DNA of 64,000 bases from Linyphia triangularis (GCA_963978545.1 CAXBTE010000017.1:186001-250000), one strand, 5' to 3'. Positions 1 through 12,186 are shown, counted from the stretch's first letter. The notes: a model not told the origin generated them from the letters alone. Program-made: numbers and translations.

Positions 1-1936
1 CACATTTAAGGTCTTCTATAGGAGATTCTTAAAAACGAAAATCTTAACAACCACAAAATATTAAGGGGGTCAAAATTTGCAAATTTGTTTTTTTCAGTGG
101 TACACATACATAATTTTTACACAGAGAGTTTTGGGAGCACAATGTTGTGACTTGGCCACATTGAAGTTCATTAATAGGAGATTCTTAAAAATGAAAATCT
201 TAACAACCACTAAATATTAAGGGGGTCGAAAGTTTATCCCAAAAAAGGACTGCATTTCAAACACTGAAAATTTCTGAATTTTACCTACATTTTGGGCTAT
301 AAACTGAATTAAAGGGTCCTTTTTTGGGCAGATTTGAAATAAAGTGACTGCAAATCATATTTCTATTTTAAAACCAAAATCTGGAAGCATTTTGAGCCAT
401 TTTTTGGAAAAGTGATTTTTTCATAAAATTTCCTAAGGCTAACCCCTTTGAAAAATTTCGAAAAATTTGAAAATTCAAAAAATTATTTTTTCAGTCACAT
501 TTGGACAGAATATAAATATAATACATATTTCAGGTCCCCAAAAAAAATTTGGTAGCATTTGAGCCACTATTTTCAAAGTTCAAAATTTCCCTTTGAAAAT
601 ACATTGATTTTACAGTTTTTGAATTTTTACTCATAGTGTATTTGGAGCACAGTATTGTAACTTGGCCACATTTAAGGTCTTCTATAGGAGATTCTTAAAA
701 ACGAAAATCTTAACAACCACAAAATATTAAGGGGGTCAAAATTTGCAAAGTTGTTTTTTTCAGTGGTACACATACATAATTTTTACACAGAGAGTTTTGG
801 GAGCACAATGTTGTAACTTGGCAACATTGAAGTTCATTAATAGGAGATTCTTAAAAACGAAAATCTTAACAACCACTAAATATTAAGGGGGTCGAAAGTT
901 TATCCCAAAAAAGGACTGCATTTCAAACACTGAAAATTTCTGAATTTTACCTACATTTTGGGCTATAAACTGAATTAAAGGGTCCTTTTTTGGGCAGATT
1001 TGAAATAAAGTGACTGCAAATCATATTTCTATTTTAAAACCAAAATCTGGAAGCATTTTGAGCCATTTTTTGGAAAAGTGATTTTTTCATAAAATTTCCT
1101 AAGGCTAACCCCTTTGAAAAATTTCGAAAAATTTGAAAATTCAAAAAATTATTTTTTCAGTCACATTTGGACAGAATATGAATATAAAACATATTTCAGG
1201 TCCCCAAAAAAAATTTGGTAGCATTTGAGCCACTATTTTCAAAGTTCAAAATTTCCCTTTGAAAATACATTGATTTTACAGTTTTTGAATTTTTACTCAT
1301 AGTGTATTTTGAGCACAGTATTGTAACTTGGCCACATTTAAGGTCTTCTATAGGAGATTCTTAAAAACGAAAATCTTAACAACCACAAAATATTAAGGGG
1401 GTCAAAATTTGCAAAGTTGTTTTTTTCAGTGGTACACATACATAATTTTTACACAGAGAGTTTTGGGAGCACAATGTTGTAACTTGGCAACATTGAAGTT
1501 CATTAATAGGAGATTCTTAAAAACGAAAATCTTAACAACCACTAAATATTATGGGGGTCGAAAGTTGATCCCAAAAAAGGACTGCATTTCAAACACTGAA
1601 AATTTCTGAATTTTACCTACATTTTGGGCTATAAACTGAATTAAGGGTCCTTTATTGGGCAGATTTGAAATAAAGTGACTGCAAATCATATTTCTATTTT
1701 AAAACCAAAATCTGGAAGCATTTTGAGCCATTTTTTGGAAAAGTGATTTTTTCATAAAATTTCCTAAGGCTAACCCCTTTGAAAAATTTCGAAAAATTTG
1801 AAAATTCAAAAAATTATTTTTTCAGTCACATTTGGACAGAATATAAATATAAAACATATTTCAGGTCCCCAAAAAAAATTTGGTAGCATTTGAGCCACTA
1901 TTTTCAAAGTTCAAAATTTCCCTTTGAAAATACATT
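1..1936 (+). repeat. Block duplication within segment 1, copy 1 (partner at 2668-4603)
   Basis: The monomers at 1, 667 and 1333 match those at 2668, 3334 and 4000 variant for variant, at a constant offset of 2667. Shared markers in order: GCAAATTTG with GTTGTGACTTGG and AAAAATGAAAATC in the first; GTTTATCCC, AAAGGGTCC and a TTTTGAGCAC end in the second; ATTATGGGGG and TTTATTGGG in the third. The match ends near 1936/4603, where copy 1 reads CATTGATTGTATTTTGGAG and copy 2 reads CATTGTTTTTACAG. That break inside a monomer marks an exchange point. Confidence 0.85.
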
Positions 1937-1980
1937 GATTGTATTTTGGAGTTTTTGAATTTTTACTCGTAGTGTATTTG

Positions 1981-2079
1981 GAGCACAGTATTGTAACTTG
2001 GCCACATTTAAGGTCTTCTATAGGAGATTCTTAAAAACGAAAATCTTAACAACCACAAAATATTAAGGGGGTCAAAATT
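1981..2079 (+). repeat. Internal duplication of monomer A, element D1 (representative copy)
   Basis: D1 runs from GAGCACAGTATTGTAACTTGG through TAGGAGATTCTTAAAAACG and CTTAACAACCAC to TATTAAGGGGGTC. The same order recurs 156 bp downstream (D2, 2137-2235) with scattered substitutions: CAGTATTG becomes CAATGTTG, GGCCACATTTAAGG becomes GGCAACATTGAAGT, and CCACAAAAT becomes CCACTAAAT. Every A monomer has both elements, so this duplication is older than the tandem spread of the 665-bp unit. Confidence 0.88.
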
Positions 2080-2136
2080 TGCAAAGTTGTTTTTTTCAGT
2101 GGTACACATACATAATTTTTACACAGAGAGTTTTGG

Positions 2137-2235
2137 GAGCACAATGTTGTAACTTGGCAACATTGAAGTTCATTAATAGGAGATTCTTAAAAACGAAAAT
2201 CTTAACAACCACTAAATATTAAGGGGGTCGAAAGT
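2137..2235 (+). repeat. Internal duplication of monomer A, element D2 (representative copy)
   Basis: Diverged partner of D1 at a spacing of 156 bp. Between the two lies GTTTTTTTCAGTGGTACAC and a T-rich stretch. D2 holds the single A-to-T site (TATTAAGGG versus TATTATGGG) that separates two monomer subtypes and opens or closes a short spurious reading frame. Confidence 0.86.
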
Positions 2236-2667
2236 TGATCCCAAAAAAGGACTGCATTTCAAACACTGAAAATTTCTGAATTTTACCTACATTTTGGGCT
2301 ATAAACTGAATTAAGGGTCCTTTATTGGGCAGATTTGAAATAAAGTGACTGCAAATCATATTTCTATTTTAAAACCAAAATCTGGAAGCATTTTGAGCCA
2401 TTTTTTGGAAAAGTGATTTTTTCATAAAATTTCCTAAGGCTAACCCCTTTGAAAAATTTCGAAAAATTTGAAAATTCAAAAAATTATTTTTTCAGTCACA
2501 TTTGGACAGAATATGAATATAAAACATATTTCAGGTCCACAAAAAAAATTTGGTAGCATTTGAGCCACTATTTTCAAAGTTCAAAATTTCCCTTTGAAAA
2601 TACATTGATTTTACAGTTTTTGAATTTTTACTCATAGTGTATTTGGAGCACAGTATTGTAACTTGGC

Positions 2668-4603
2668 CACATTTAAGGTCTTCTATAGGAGATTCTTAAA
2701 AACGAAAATCTTAACAACCACAAAATATTAAGGGGGTCAAAATTTGCAAATTTGTTTTTTTCAGTGGTACACATACATAATTTTTACACAGAGAGTTTTG
2801 GGAGCACAATGTTGTGACTTGGCCACATTGAAGTTCATTAATAGGAGATTCTTAAAAATGAAAATCTTAACAACCACTAAATATTAAGGGGGTCGAAAGT
2901 TTATCCCAAAAAAGGACTGCATTTCAAACACTGAAAATTTCTGAATTTTACCTACATTTTGGGCTATAAACTGAATTAAAGGGTCCTTTTTTGGGCAGAT
3001 TTGAAATAAAGTGACTGCAAATCATATTTCTATTTTAAAACCAAAATCTGGAAGCATTTTGAGCCATTTTTTGGAAAAGTGATTTTTTCATAAAATTTCC
3101 TAAGGCTAACCCCTTTGAAAAATTTCGAAAAATTTGAAAATTCAAAAAATTATTTTTTCAGTCACATTTGGACAGAATATAAATATAATACATATTTCAG
3201 GTCCCCAAAAAAAATTTGGTAGCATTTGAGCCACTATTTTCAAAGTTCAAAATTTCCCTTTGAAAATACATTGATTTTACAGTTTTTGAATTTTTACTCA
3301 TAGTGTATTTGGAGCACAGTATTGTAACTTGGCCACATTTAAGGTCTTCTATAGGAGATTCTTAAAAACGAAAATCTTAACAACCACAAAATATTAAGGG
3401 GGTCAAAATTTGCAAAGTTGTTTTTTTCAGTGGTACACATACATAATTTTTACACAGAGAGTTTTGGGAGCACAATGTTGTAACTTGGCAACATTGAAGT
3501 TCATTAATAGGAGATTCTTAAAAACGAAAATCTTAACAACCACTAAATATTAAGGGGGTCGAAAGTTTATCCCAAAAAAGGACTGCATTTCAAACACTGA
3601 AAATTTCTGAATTTTACCTACATTTTGGGCTATAAACTGAATTAAAGGGTCCTTTTTTGGGCAGATTTGAAATAAAGTGACTGCAAATCATATTTCTATT
3701 TTAAAACCAAAATCTGGAAGCATTTTGAGCCATTTTTTGGAAAAGTGATTTTTTCATAAAATTTCCTAAGGCTAACCCCTTTGAAAAATTTCGAAAAATT
3801 TGAAAATTCAAAAAATTATTTTTTCAGTCACATTTGGACAGAATATGAATATAAAACATATTTCAGGTCCCCAAAAAAAATTTGGTAGCATTTGAGCCAC
3901 TATTTTCAAAGTTCAAAATTTCCCTTTGAAAATACATTGATTTTACAGTTTTTGAATTTTTACTCATAGTGTATTTTGAGCACAGTATTGTAACTTGGCC
4001 ACATTTAAGGTCTTCTATAGGAGATTCTTAAAAACGAAAATCTTAACAACCACAAAATATTAAGGGGGTCAAAATTTGCAAAGTTGTTTTTTTCAGTGGT
4101 ACACATACATAATTTTTACACAGAGAGTTTTGGGAGCACAATGTTGTAACTTGGCAACATTGAAGTTCATTAATAGGAGATTCTTAAAAACGAAAATCTT
4201 AACAACCACTAAATATTATGGGGGTCGAAAGTTGATCCCAAAAAAGGACTGCATTTCAAACACTGAAAATTTCTGAATTTTACCTACATTTTGGGCTATA
4301 AACTGAATTAAGGGTCCTTTATTGGGCAGATTTGAAATAAAGTGACTGCAAATCATATTTCTATTTTAAAACCAAAATCTGGAAGCATTTTGAGCCATTT
4401 TTTGGAAAAGTGATTTTTTCATAAAATTTCCTAAGGCTAACCCCTTTGAAAAATTTCGAAAAATTTGAAAATTCAAAAAATTATTTTTTCAGTCACATTT
4501 GGACAGAATATAAATATAAAACATATTTCAGGTCCCCAAAAAAAATTTGGTAGCATTTGAGCCACTATTTTCAAAGTTCAAAATTTCCCTTTGAAAATAC
4601 ATT
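2668..4603 (+). repeat. Block duplication within segment 1, copy 2 (partner at 1-1936)
   Basis: Second copy of the three-monomer block described at 1-1936. The preceding monomer (2003) and the following one (4665) do not match the flanks of copy 1, so only this block was copied or conserved together. Confidence 0.82.
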
Positions 4604-7325
4604 GTTTTTACAGTTTTTGAATTTTTACTCATAGTGTATTTTGAGCACAGTATTGTAACTTGGCCACATTTAAGGTCTTCTATAGGAGATTCTTAAAAAC
4701 GAAAATCTTAACAACCACAAAATATTAAGGGGGTCAAAATTTGCAAAGTTGTTTTTTTCAGTGGTACACATACATAATTTTTACACAGAGAGTTTTGGGA
4801 GCACAATGTTGTAACTTGGCAACATTGAAGTTCATTAATAGGAGATTCTTAAAAACGAAAATCTTAACAACCACTAAATATTAAGGGGGTCGAAAGTTGA
4901 TCCCAAAAAAGGACTGCATTTCAAACACTGAAAATTTTTGAATTTTACCTACATTTTGGGCTATAAACTGAATTAAGGGTCCTTTTTTGGGCAGATTTGA
5001 AATAAAGTGACTGCAAATCATATTTCTATTTTAAAACCAAAATCTGGAAGCATTTTGAGCCATTTTTTGGAAAAGTGATTTTTTCATAAAATTTCCTAAG
5101 GCTAACCCCTTTGAAAAATTTCGAAAAATTTGAAAATTCAAAAAATTATTTTTTCAGTCACATTTGGACAGAATATAAATATAAAACATATTTCAGGTCC
5201 CCAAAAAAAATTTGGTAGCATTTGAGCCACTATTTTCAAAGTTCAAAATTTCCCTTTGAAAATACATTGATTTTACAGTTTTTGAATTTTTACTCATAGT
5301 GTATTTGGAGCACAGTATTGTAACTTGGCCACATTTAAGGTCTTCTATAGGAGATTCTTAAAAACGAAAATCTTAACAACCACAAAATATTAAGGGGGTC
5401 AAAATTTGCAAAGTTGTTTTTTTCAGTGGTACACATACATAATTTTTACACAGAGAGTTTTGGGAGCACAATGTTGTAACTTGGCAACATTGAAGTTCAT
5501 TAATAGGAGATTCTTAAAAACGAAAATCTTAACAACCACTAAATATTAAGGGGGTCGAAAGTTGATCCCAAAAAAGGACTGCATTTCAAACACTGAAAAT
5601 TTCTGAATTTTACCTACATTTTGGGCTATAAACTGAATTAAGGGTCCTTTATTGGGCAGATTTGAAATAAAGTGACTGCAAATCATATTTCTATTTTAAA
5701 ACCAAAATCTGGAAGCATTTTGAGCCATTTTTTGGAAAAGTGATTTTTTCATAAAATTTCCTAAGGCTAACCCCTTTGAAAAATTTCGAAAAATTTGAAA
5801 ATTCAAAAAATTATTTTTTCAGTCACATTTGGACAGAATATGAATATAAAACATATTTCAGGTCCACAAAAAAAATTTGGTAGCATTTGAGCCACTATTT
5901 TCAAAGTTCAAAATTTCCCTTTGAAAATACATTGATTTTACAGTTTTTGAATTTTTACTCATAGTGTATTTGGAGCACAGTATTGTAACTTGGCCACATT
6001 TAAGGTCTTCTATAGGAGATTCTTAAAAACGAAAATCTTAACAACCACAAAATATTAAGGGGGTCAAAATTTGCAAATTTGTTTTTTTCAGTGGTACACA
6101 TACATAATTTTTACACAGAGAGTTTTGGGAGCACAATGTTGTGACTTGGCCACATTGAAGTTCATTAATAGGAGATTCTTAAAAATGAAAATCTTAACAA
6201 CCACTAAATATTAAGGGGGTCGAAAGTTTATCCCAAAAAAGGACTGCATTTCAAACACTGAAAATTTCTGAATTTTACCTACATTTTGGGCTATAAACTG
6301 AATTAAAGGGTCCTTTTTTGGGCAGATTTGAAATAAAGTGACTGCAAATCATATTTCTATTTTAAAACCAAAATCTGGAAGCATTTTGAGCCATTTTTTG
6401 GAAAAGTGATTTTTTCATAAAATTTCCTAAGGCTAACCCCTTTGAAAAATTTCGAAAAATTTGAAAATTCAAAAAATTATTTTTTCAGTCACATTTGGAC
6501 AGAATATAAATATAATACATATTTCAGGTCCCCAAAAAAAATTTGGTAGCATTTGAGCCACTATTTTCAAAGTTCAAAATTTCCCTTTGAAAATACATTG
6601 ATTTTACAGTTTTTGAATTTTTACTCATAGTGTATTTGGAGCACAGTATTGTAACTTGGCCACATTTAAGGTCTTCTATAGGAGATTCTTAAAAACGAAA
6701 ATCTTAACAACCACAAAATATTAAGGGGGTCAAAATTTGCAAAGTTGTTTTTTTCAGTGGTACACATACATAATTTTTACACAGAGAGTTTTGGGAGCAC
6801 AATGTTGTAACTTGGCAACATTGAAGTTCATTAATAGGAGATTCTTAAAAACGAAAATCTTAACAACCACTAAATATTAAGGGGGTCGAAAGTTGATCCC
6901 AAAAAAGGACTGCATTTCAAACACTGAAAATTTCTGAATTTTACCTACATTTTGGGCTATAAACTGAATTAAGGGTCCTTTATTGGGCAGATTTGAAATA
7001 AAGTGACTGCAAATCATATTTCTATTTTAAAACCAAAATCTGGAAGCATTTTGAGCCATTTTTTGGAAAAGTGATTTTTTCATAAAATTTCCTAAGGCTA
7101 ACCCCTTTGAAAAATTTCGAAAAATTTGAAAATTCAAAAAATTATTTTTTCAGTCACATTTGGACAGAATATGAATATAAAACATATTTCAGGTCCACAA
7201 AAAAAATTTGGTAGCATTTGAGCCACTATTTTCAAAGTTCAAAATTTCCCTTTGAAAATACATTGATTTTACAGTTTTTGAATTTTTACTCATAGTGTAT
7301 TTGGAGCACAGTATTGTAACTTGGC

Positions 7326-9987
7326 CACATTTAAGGTCTTCTATAGGAGATTCTTAAAAACGAAAATCTTAACAACCACAAAATATTAAGGGGGTCAAAA
7401 TTTGCAAATTTGTTTTTTTCAGTGGTACACATACATAATTTTTACACAGAGAGTTTTGGGAGCACAATGTTGTGACTTGGCCACATTGAAGTTCATTAAT
7501 AGGAGATTCTTAAAAATGAAAATCTTAACAACCACTAAGTATTAAGGGGGTCGAAAGTTTATCCCAAAAAAGGACTGCATTTCAAACACTGAAAATTTCT
7601 GAATTTTACCTACATTTTGGGCTATAAACTGAATTAAAGGGTCCTTTTTTGGGCAGATTTGAAATAAAGTGACTGCAAATCATATTTCTATTTTAAAACC
7701 AAAATCTGGAAGCATTTTGAGCCATTTTTTGGAAAAGTGATTTTTTCATAAAATTTCCTAAGGCTAACCCCTTTGAAAAATTTCGAAAAATTTGAAAATT
7801 CAAAAAATTATTTTTTCAGTCACATTTGGACAGAATATAAATATAAAACATATTTCAGGTCCTCAAAAAAAATTTGGTAGCATTTGAGCCACTATTTTCA
7901 AAGTTAAAAATTTCCCTTTGAAAATACATTGATTTTACAGTTTTTGAATTTTTACTCATAGTGTATTTGGAGCACAGTATTGTAACTTGGCCACATTTAA
8001 GGTCTTCTATAGGAGATTCTTAAAAACGAAAATCTTAACAACCACAAAATATTAAGGGGGTCAAAATTTGCAAAGTTGTTTTTTTCAGTGGTACACATAC
8101 ATAATTTTTACACAGAGAGTTTTGGGAGCACAATGTTGTAACTTGGCAACATTGAAGTTCATTAATAGGAGATTCTTAAAAATGAAAATCTTAACAACCA
8201 CTAAATATTAAGGGGGTCGAAAGTTTATCCCAAAAAAGGACTGCATTTCAAACACTGAAAATTTCTGAATTTTACCTACATTTTGGGCTATAAACTGAAT
8301 TAAAGGGTCCTTTTTTGGGCAGATTTGAAATAAAGTGACTGCAAATCATATTTCTATTTTAAAACCAAAATCTGGAAGCATTTTGAGCCATTTTTTGGAA
8401 AAGTGATTTTTTCATAAAATTTCCTAAGGCTAACCCCTTTGAAAAATTTCGAAAAATTTGAAAATTCAAAAAATTATTTTTTCAGTCACATTTGGACAGA
8501 ATATAAATATAAAACATATTTCAGGTCCCCAAAAAAAATTTGGTAGCATTTGAGCCACTATTTTCAAAGTTAAAAATTTCCCTTTGAAAATACATTGATT
8601 TTACAGTTTTTGAATTTTTACTCATAGTGTATTTGGAGCACAGTATTGTAACTTGGCCACATTTAAGGTCTTCTATAGGAGATTCTTAAAAACGAAAATC
8701 TTAACAACCACAAAATATTAAGGGGGTCAAAATTTGCAAAGTTGTTTTTTTCAGTGGTACACATACATAATTTTTACACAGAGAGTTTTGGGAGCACAAT
8801 GTTGTAACTTCGCAACATTGAAGTTCATTAATAGGAGATTCTTAAAAACGAAAATCTTAACAACCACTAAATATTAAGGGGGTCGAAAGTTGATCCCAAA
8901 AAAGGACTGCATTTCAAACACTGAAAATTTCTGAATTTTACCTACATTTTGGGCTATAAACTGAATTAAGGGTCCTTTATTGGGCAGATTTGGAATAAAG
9001 TGACTGCAAATCATATTTCTATTTTAAAACCAAAATCTGGAAGCATTTTGGGCCATTTTTTGGAAAAGTGATTTTTTCATAAAATTTCCTAAGGCTAACC
9101 CCTTTGAAAAATTTCGAAAAATTTGAAAATTCAAAAAATTATTTTTTCAGTCACATTTGGACAGAATATGAATATAAAACATATTTCAGGTCCACAAAAA
9201 AAATTTGGTAGCATTTGAGCCACTATTTTCAAAGTTCAAAATTTCCCTTTGAAAATACATTGATTTTACAGTTTTTGAATTTTTACTCATAGTGTATTTG
9301 GAGCACAGTATTGTAACTTGGCCACATTTAAGGTCTTCTATAGGAGATTCTTAAAAACGAAAATCTTAACAACCACAAAATATTAAGGGGGTCAAAATTT
9401 GCAAAGTTGTTTTTTTCAGTGGTACACATACATAATTTTTACACAGAGAGTTTTGGGAGCACAATGTTGTAACTTGGCAACATTGAAGTTCATTAATAGG
9501 AGATTCTTAAAAACGAAAATCTTAACAACCACTAAATATTAAGGGGGTCGAAAGTTGATCCCAAAAAAGGACTGCATTTCAAACACTGAAAATTTCTGAA
9601 TTTTACCTACATTTTGGGCTATAAACTGAATTAAGGGTCCTTTATTGGGCAGATTTTAAATAAAGTGACTGCAAATCATATTTCTATTTTAAAACCAAAA
9701 TCTGGAAGCATTTTGAGCCATTTTTTGGAAAAGTGATTTTTTCATAAAATTTCCTAAGGCTAACCCCTTTGAAAAATTTCGAAAAATTTGAAAATTCAAA
9801 AAATTATTTTTTCAGTCACATTTGGACAGAATATAAATATAAAACATATTTCAGGTCCCCAAAAAAAATTTGGTAGCATTTGAGCCACTATTTTCAAAGT
9901 TCAAAATTTCCCTTTGAAAATACATTGATTTTACAGTTTTTGAATTTTTACTCATAGTGTATTTGGAGCACAGTATTGTAACTTGGC
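7326..9987 (+). repeat. Block duplication, copy 1 (partner at 17133-19129, which lacks one monomer)
   Basis: The monomers at 7326 and 7992 share rare markers with those at 17133 and 17799 at offset 9807: GGTCCTCAAA in the first, AAAGTTAAAAAT at the end of 7326 and 17133, and AAAAATGAAAATC with GTTTATCCC in the second. The monomer at 9323 carries GATTTTAAATAAAG, shared only with 18465, at offset 9142. The 665-bp shift means the monomer at 8658 (marked by ACTTCGCAAC) has no counterpart downstream. This is a clean one-monomer gain or loss. Confidence 0.78.
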
Positions 9988-11056
9988 CACATTTAAGGTC
10001 TTCTATAGGAGATTCTTAAAAACGAAAATCTTAACAACCACAAAATATTAAGGGGGTCAAAATTTGCAAAGTTGTTTTTTTCAGTGGTACACATACATAA
10101 TTTTTACACAGAGAGTTTTGGGAGCACAATGTTGTAACTTGGCAACATTGAAGTTCATTAATAGGAGATTCTTAAAAACGAAAATCTTAACAACCACTAA
10201 ATATTAAGGGGGTCGAAAGTTGATCCCAAAAAAGGACTGCATTTCAAACACTGAAAATTTCTGAATTTTACCTACATTTTGGGCTATAAACTGAATTAAG
10301 GGTCCTTTATTGGGCAGATTTGAAATAAAGTGACTGCAAATCATATTTCTATTTTAAAACCAAAATCTGGAAGCATTTTGAGCCATTTTTTGGAAAAGTG
10401 ATTTTTTCATAAAATTTCCTAAGGCTAACCCCTTTGAAAAATTTCGAAAAATATGAAAATTCAAAAAATTATTTTTTCAGTCACATTTGGACAGAATATG
10501 AATATAAAACATATTTCAGGACCCCAAAAAAATTTTGGTAGCATTTGAGCCACTATTTTCAAAGTTCAAAATTTCCCTTTGAAAACACATTGATTTTACA
10601 GTTTTTGAATTTTTACTCATAGTGTATTTGGAGCACAGTATTGTAACTTGGCCACATTTAAGGTCTTCTATAGGAGATTCTTAAAAACGAAAATCTTAAC
10701 AACCACAAAATATTAAGGGGGTCAAAATTTGCAAAGTTGTTTTTTTCAGTGGTACACATACATAATTTTTACACAGAGAGTTTTGGGAGCACAATGTTGT
10801 AACTTGGCCACATTGAAGTTCATTAATAGGAGATTCTTAAAAACGAAAATCTTAACAACCACTAAATATTAAGGGGGTCGAAAGTTGATCCCAAAAAAGG
10901 ACTGCATTTCAAACACTGAAAATTTCTGAATTTTACCTACATTTTGGGCTATAAACTGAATTAAGGGTCCTTTTTTGGGCAGATTTGAAATAAAGTGACT
11001 GCAAATCATATTTCTATTTTAAAACCAAAATCTGGAAGCATTTTGAGCCATTTTTT

Positions 11057-11875
11057 GGAAAAGTGATTTTTTCATAAAATTTCCTAAGGCTTACCCCTTT
11101 GAAAAATTTCGAAAAATTTGAAAATTCAAAAAATTATTTTTTGGAAAAGTGATTTTTTCATAAAATTTCCCAAGGCTAACCCCTTTCAAAAATTTCGAAA
11201 AATTTGAAAATTCAAAAAATTATTTTTTGGAAAAGTGATTTTTTCATAAAATTTCCTAAGGCTAACCCCTTTGAAAAATTTCGAAAAATTTGAAAATTCA
11301 AAAAATTATTTTTTGGAAAAGTGATTTTTTCATAAAATTTCCTAAGGCTAACCCCCTTTGAAAAATTTGAAAATTCAAAAAATTATTTTTTGGAAAAGTG
11401 ATTTTTTCATAAAATTTCCTAAGACTAACCCCTTTGAAAAATTTCGAAAAATTTGAAAATTCAAAAAATTATTTTTTGGAAAAGTGATTTTTTCATAAAA
11501 TTTCCTAAGGCTAACCCCTTTGAAAAATTTGAAAATTCAAAAAATTATTTTTTGGAAAAGTGATTTTTTCATAAAATATCCTAAGGCTAACCTCTGAAAA
11601 ATTTGAAAATTCAAAAAATTATTTTTTGGAAAAGTGATTTTTTCATAAAATTTCCTAAGACTAACCCCTTTGAAAAATTTCGAAAAATTTGAAAATTCAA
11701 AAAATTATTTTTTGGAAAAGTGATTTTTTCATAAAATTTCCTAAGGCTAACCCCTTTGAAAAATTTGAAAATTCAAAAAATTATTTTTTGGAAAAGTGAT
11801 TTTTTCATAAAATTTCCTAAGTCTAACCCCTTTGAAAAATTTCGAAAAATTTGAAAATTCAAAAAATTATTTTTT
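11057..11875 (+). repeat. Satellite B array, left arm of expansion 1 (10 copies)
   Basis: The B unit runs GGAAAAGTGATTTTTTCATA, then AAATTTCCTAAGGCTAACCC, then CTTTGAAAAATTTCG, and A-tracts to TTATTTTTT. Copies start at 11057 (the native copy of the A monomer), 11143, 11229, 11315, 11392, 11478, 11554, 11628, 11714 and 11790. Spacings are 86 or about 76. The short form lacks 10 bp (CGAAAAATTT). Variants along the array include CCCAAGGC in the second copy, AAGACTAACC in several and AAAATATCC in one. The array ends where TTTTTTCAGTCAAATTTCG begins. Confidence 0.96.
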
Positions 11876-12176
11876 CAGTCAAATTTCGACAGAATATGAA
11901 TATAAAACATATTTCAGGTCTTCAACTAAAATTTCCCAGCTAGTTTCAAAATTTCGTACAAAATCGTCTCCATTTCTGAGCAAACGCGTTATTTTGGATT
12001 TTTTGAATTTTAACGACAGTTTGGGCTATAAAGCGATTTAAGGGACCTTTCTTGGATAGTTTTGATAAAAAGTAACTCTTAAGCATTCTCCTATGTTAAC
12101 AGCTAAATTTGACACATTTCGGACATTTCCCAGCTAAATTCCAAAATTTCGTTCAAAACCGTCTCTATTTCTGTGT

Positions 12177-12186
12177 TAACGCGTTA
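12177..12186. other. Perfect 10-bp palindrome TAACGCGTTA (representative of 39 copies)
   Basis: TAACGCGTTA equals its own reverse complement. It is present in every C unit except the first of each expansion, which reads CAAACGCGTTA and keeps only the 8-bp core. Over the seven expansions I count 46 ACGCGT cores. No A or B unit has one. It is the only two-CpG motif in this DNA. Conservation across units that vary elsewhere makes it a candidate protein-binding site, but recent homogenisation alone could also keep it intact. Confidence 0.6.

Larger units (their letters stand above)
1..11056 (+). repeat. Satellite A array, segment 1 (16 complete monomers plus the left part of a 17th)
   Basis: Tandem head-to-tail monomers, nearly identical by eye. 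Taking CACATTTAAGG as the origin, copies start at 1, 667, 1333, 2003, 2668, 3334, 4000, 4665, 5330, 5995, 6661, 7326, 7992, 8658, 9323, 9988 and 10653. Spacing is 665 or 666, except 670 for the copy at 1333, which carries GATTGTATTTTGGAG in place of GATTTTACAG. The 665/666 difference comes from one extra A in AATTAAAGGGTCC. Reading order in a monomer: two diverged copies of a 156-bp-spaced element, a C-like middle (GGGCTATAAACTGAATTAAG), one B unit, then TCAGTCACATTTGGACAG and GGTAGCATTTGAGCC. No frame stays open for more than 66 codons, so I see no gene. The family is not one I recognise. Confidence 0.97.

Noticed and set aside
1409..1609. Open stretch of 66 codons, recurring in 11 monomers
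   Set aside because: It starts at TTG rather than ATG, exists only where one stop codon is mutated in a non-coding repeat, has no recognisable domain, and is frame-broken by a 2-bp deletion in a sister monomer.
2333..2350. Polyadenylation signal AATAAA in each monomer
   Set aside because: With no transcript or gene in view, a six-base A/T motif in AT-rich DNA is not evidence of a 3' end.
11057..11875. CRISPR-like regular repeats
   Set aside because: The units are fully tandem with no unique spacers, the spacing is too variable (76/86 bp), there are no cas genes, and the setting is eukaryotic satellite DNA.
11832..12041. Open stretch of 60-69 codons across the B-to-C junction in all seven expansions
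   Set aside because: Starts at TTG and simply reads through the junction. Its recurrence reflects copying of the whole expansion. The end of the frame varies with small indels, and in expansion 6 it stops early.
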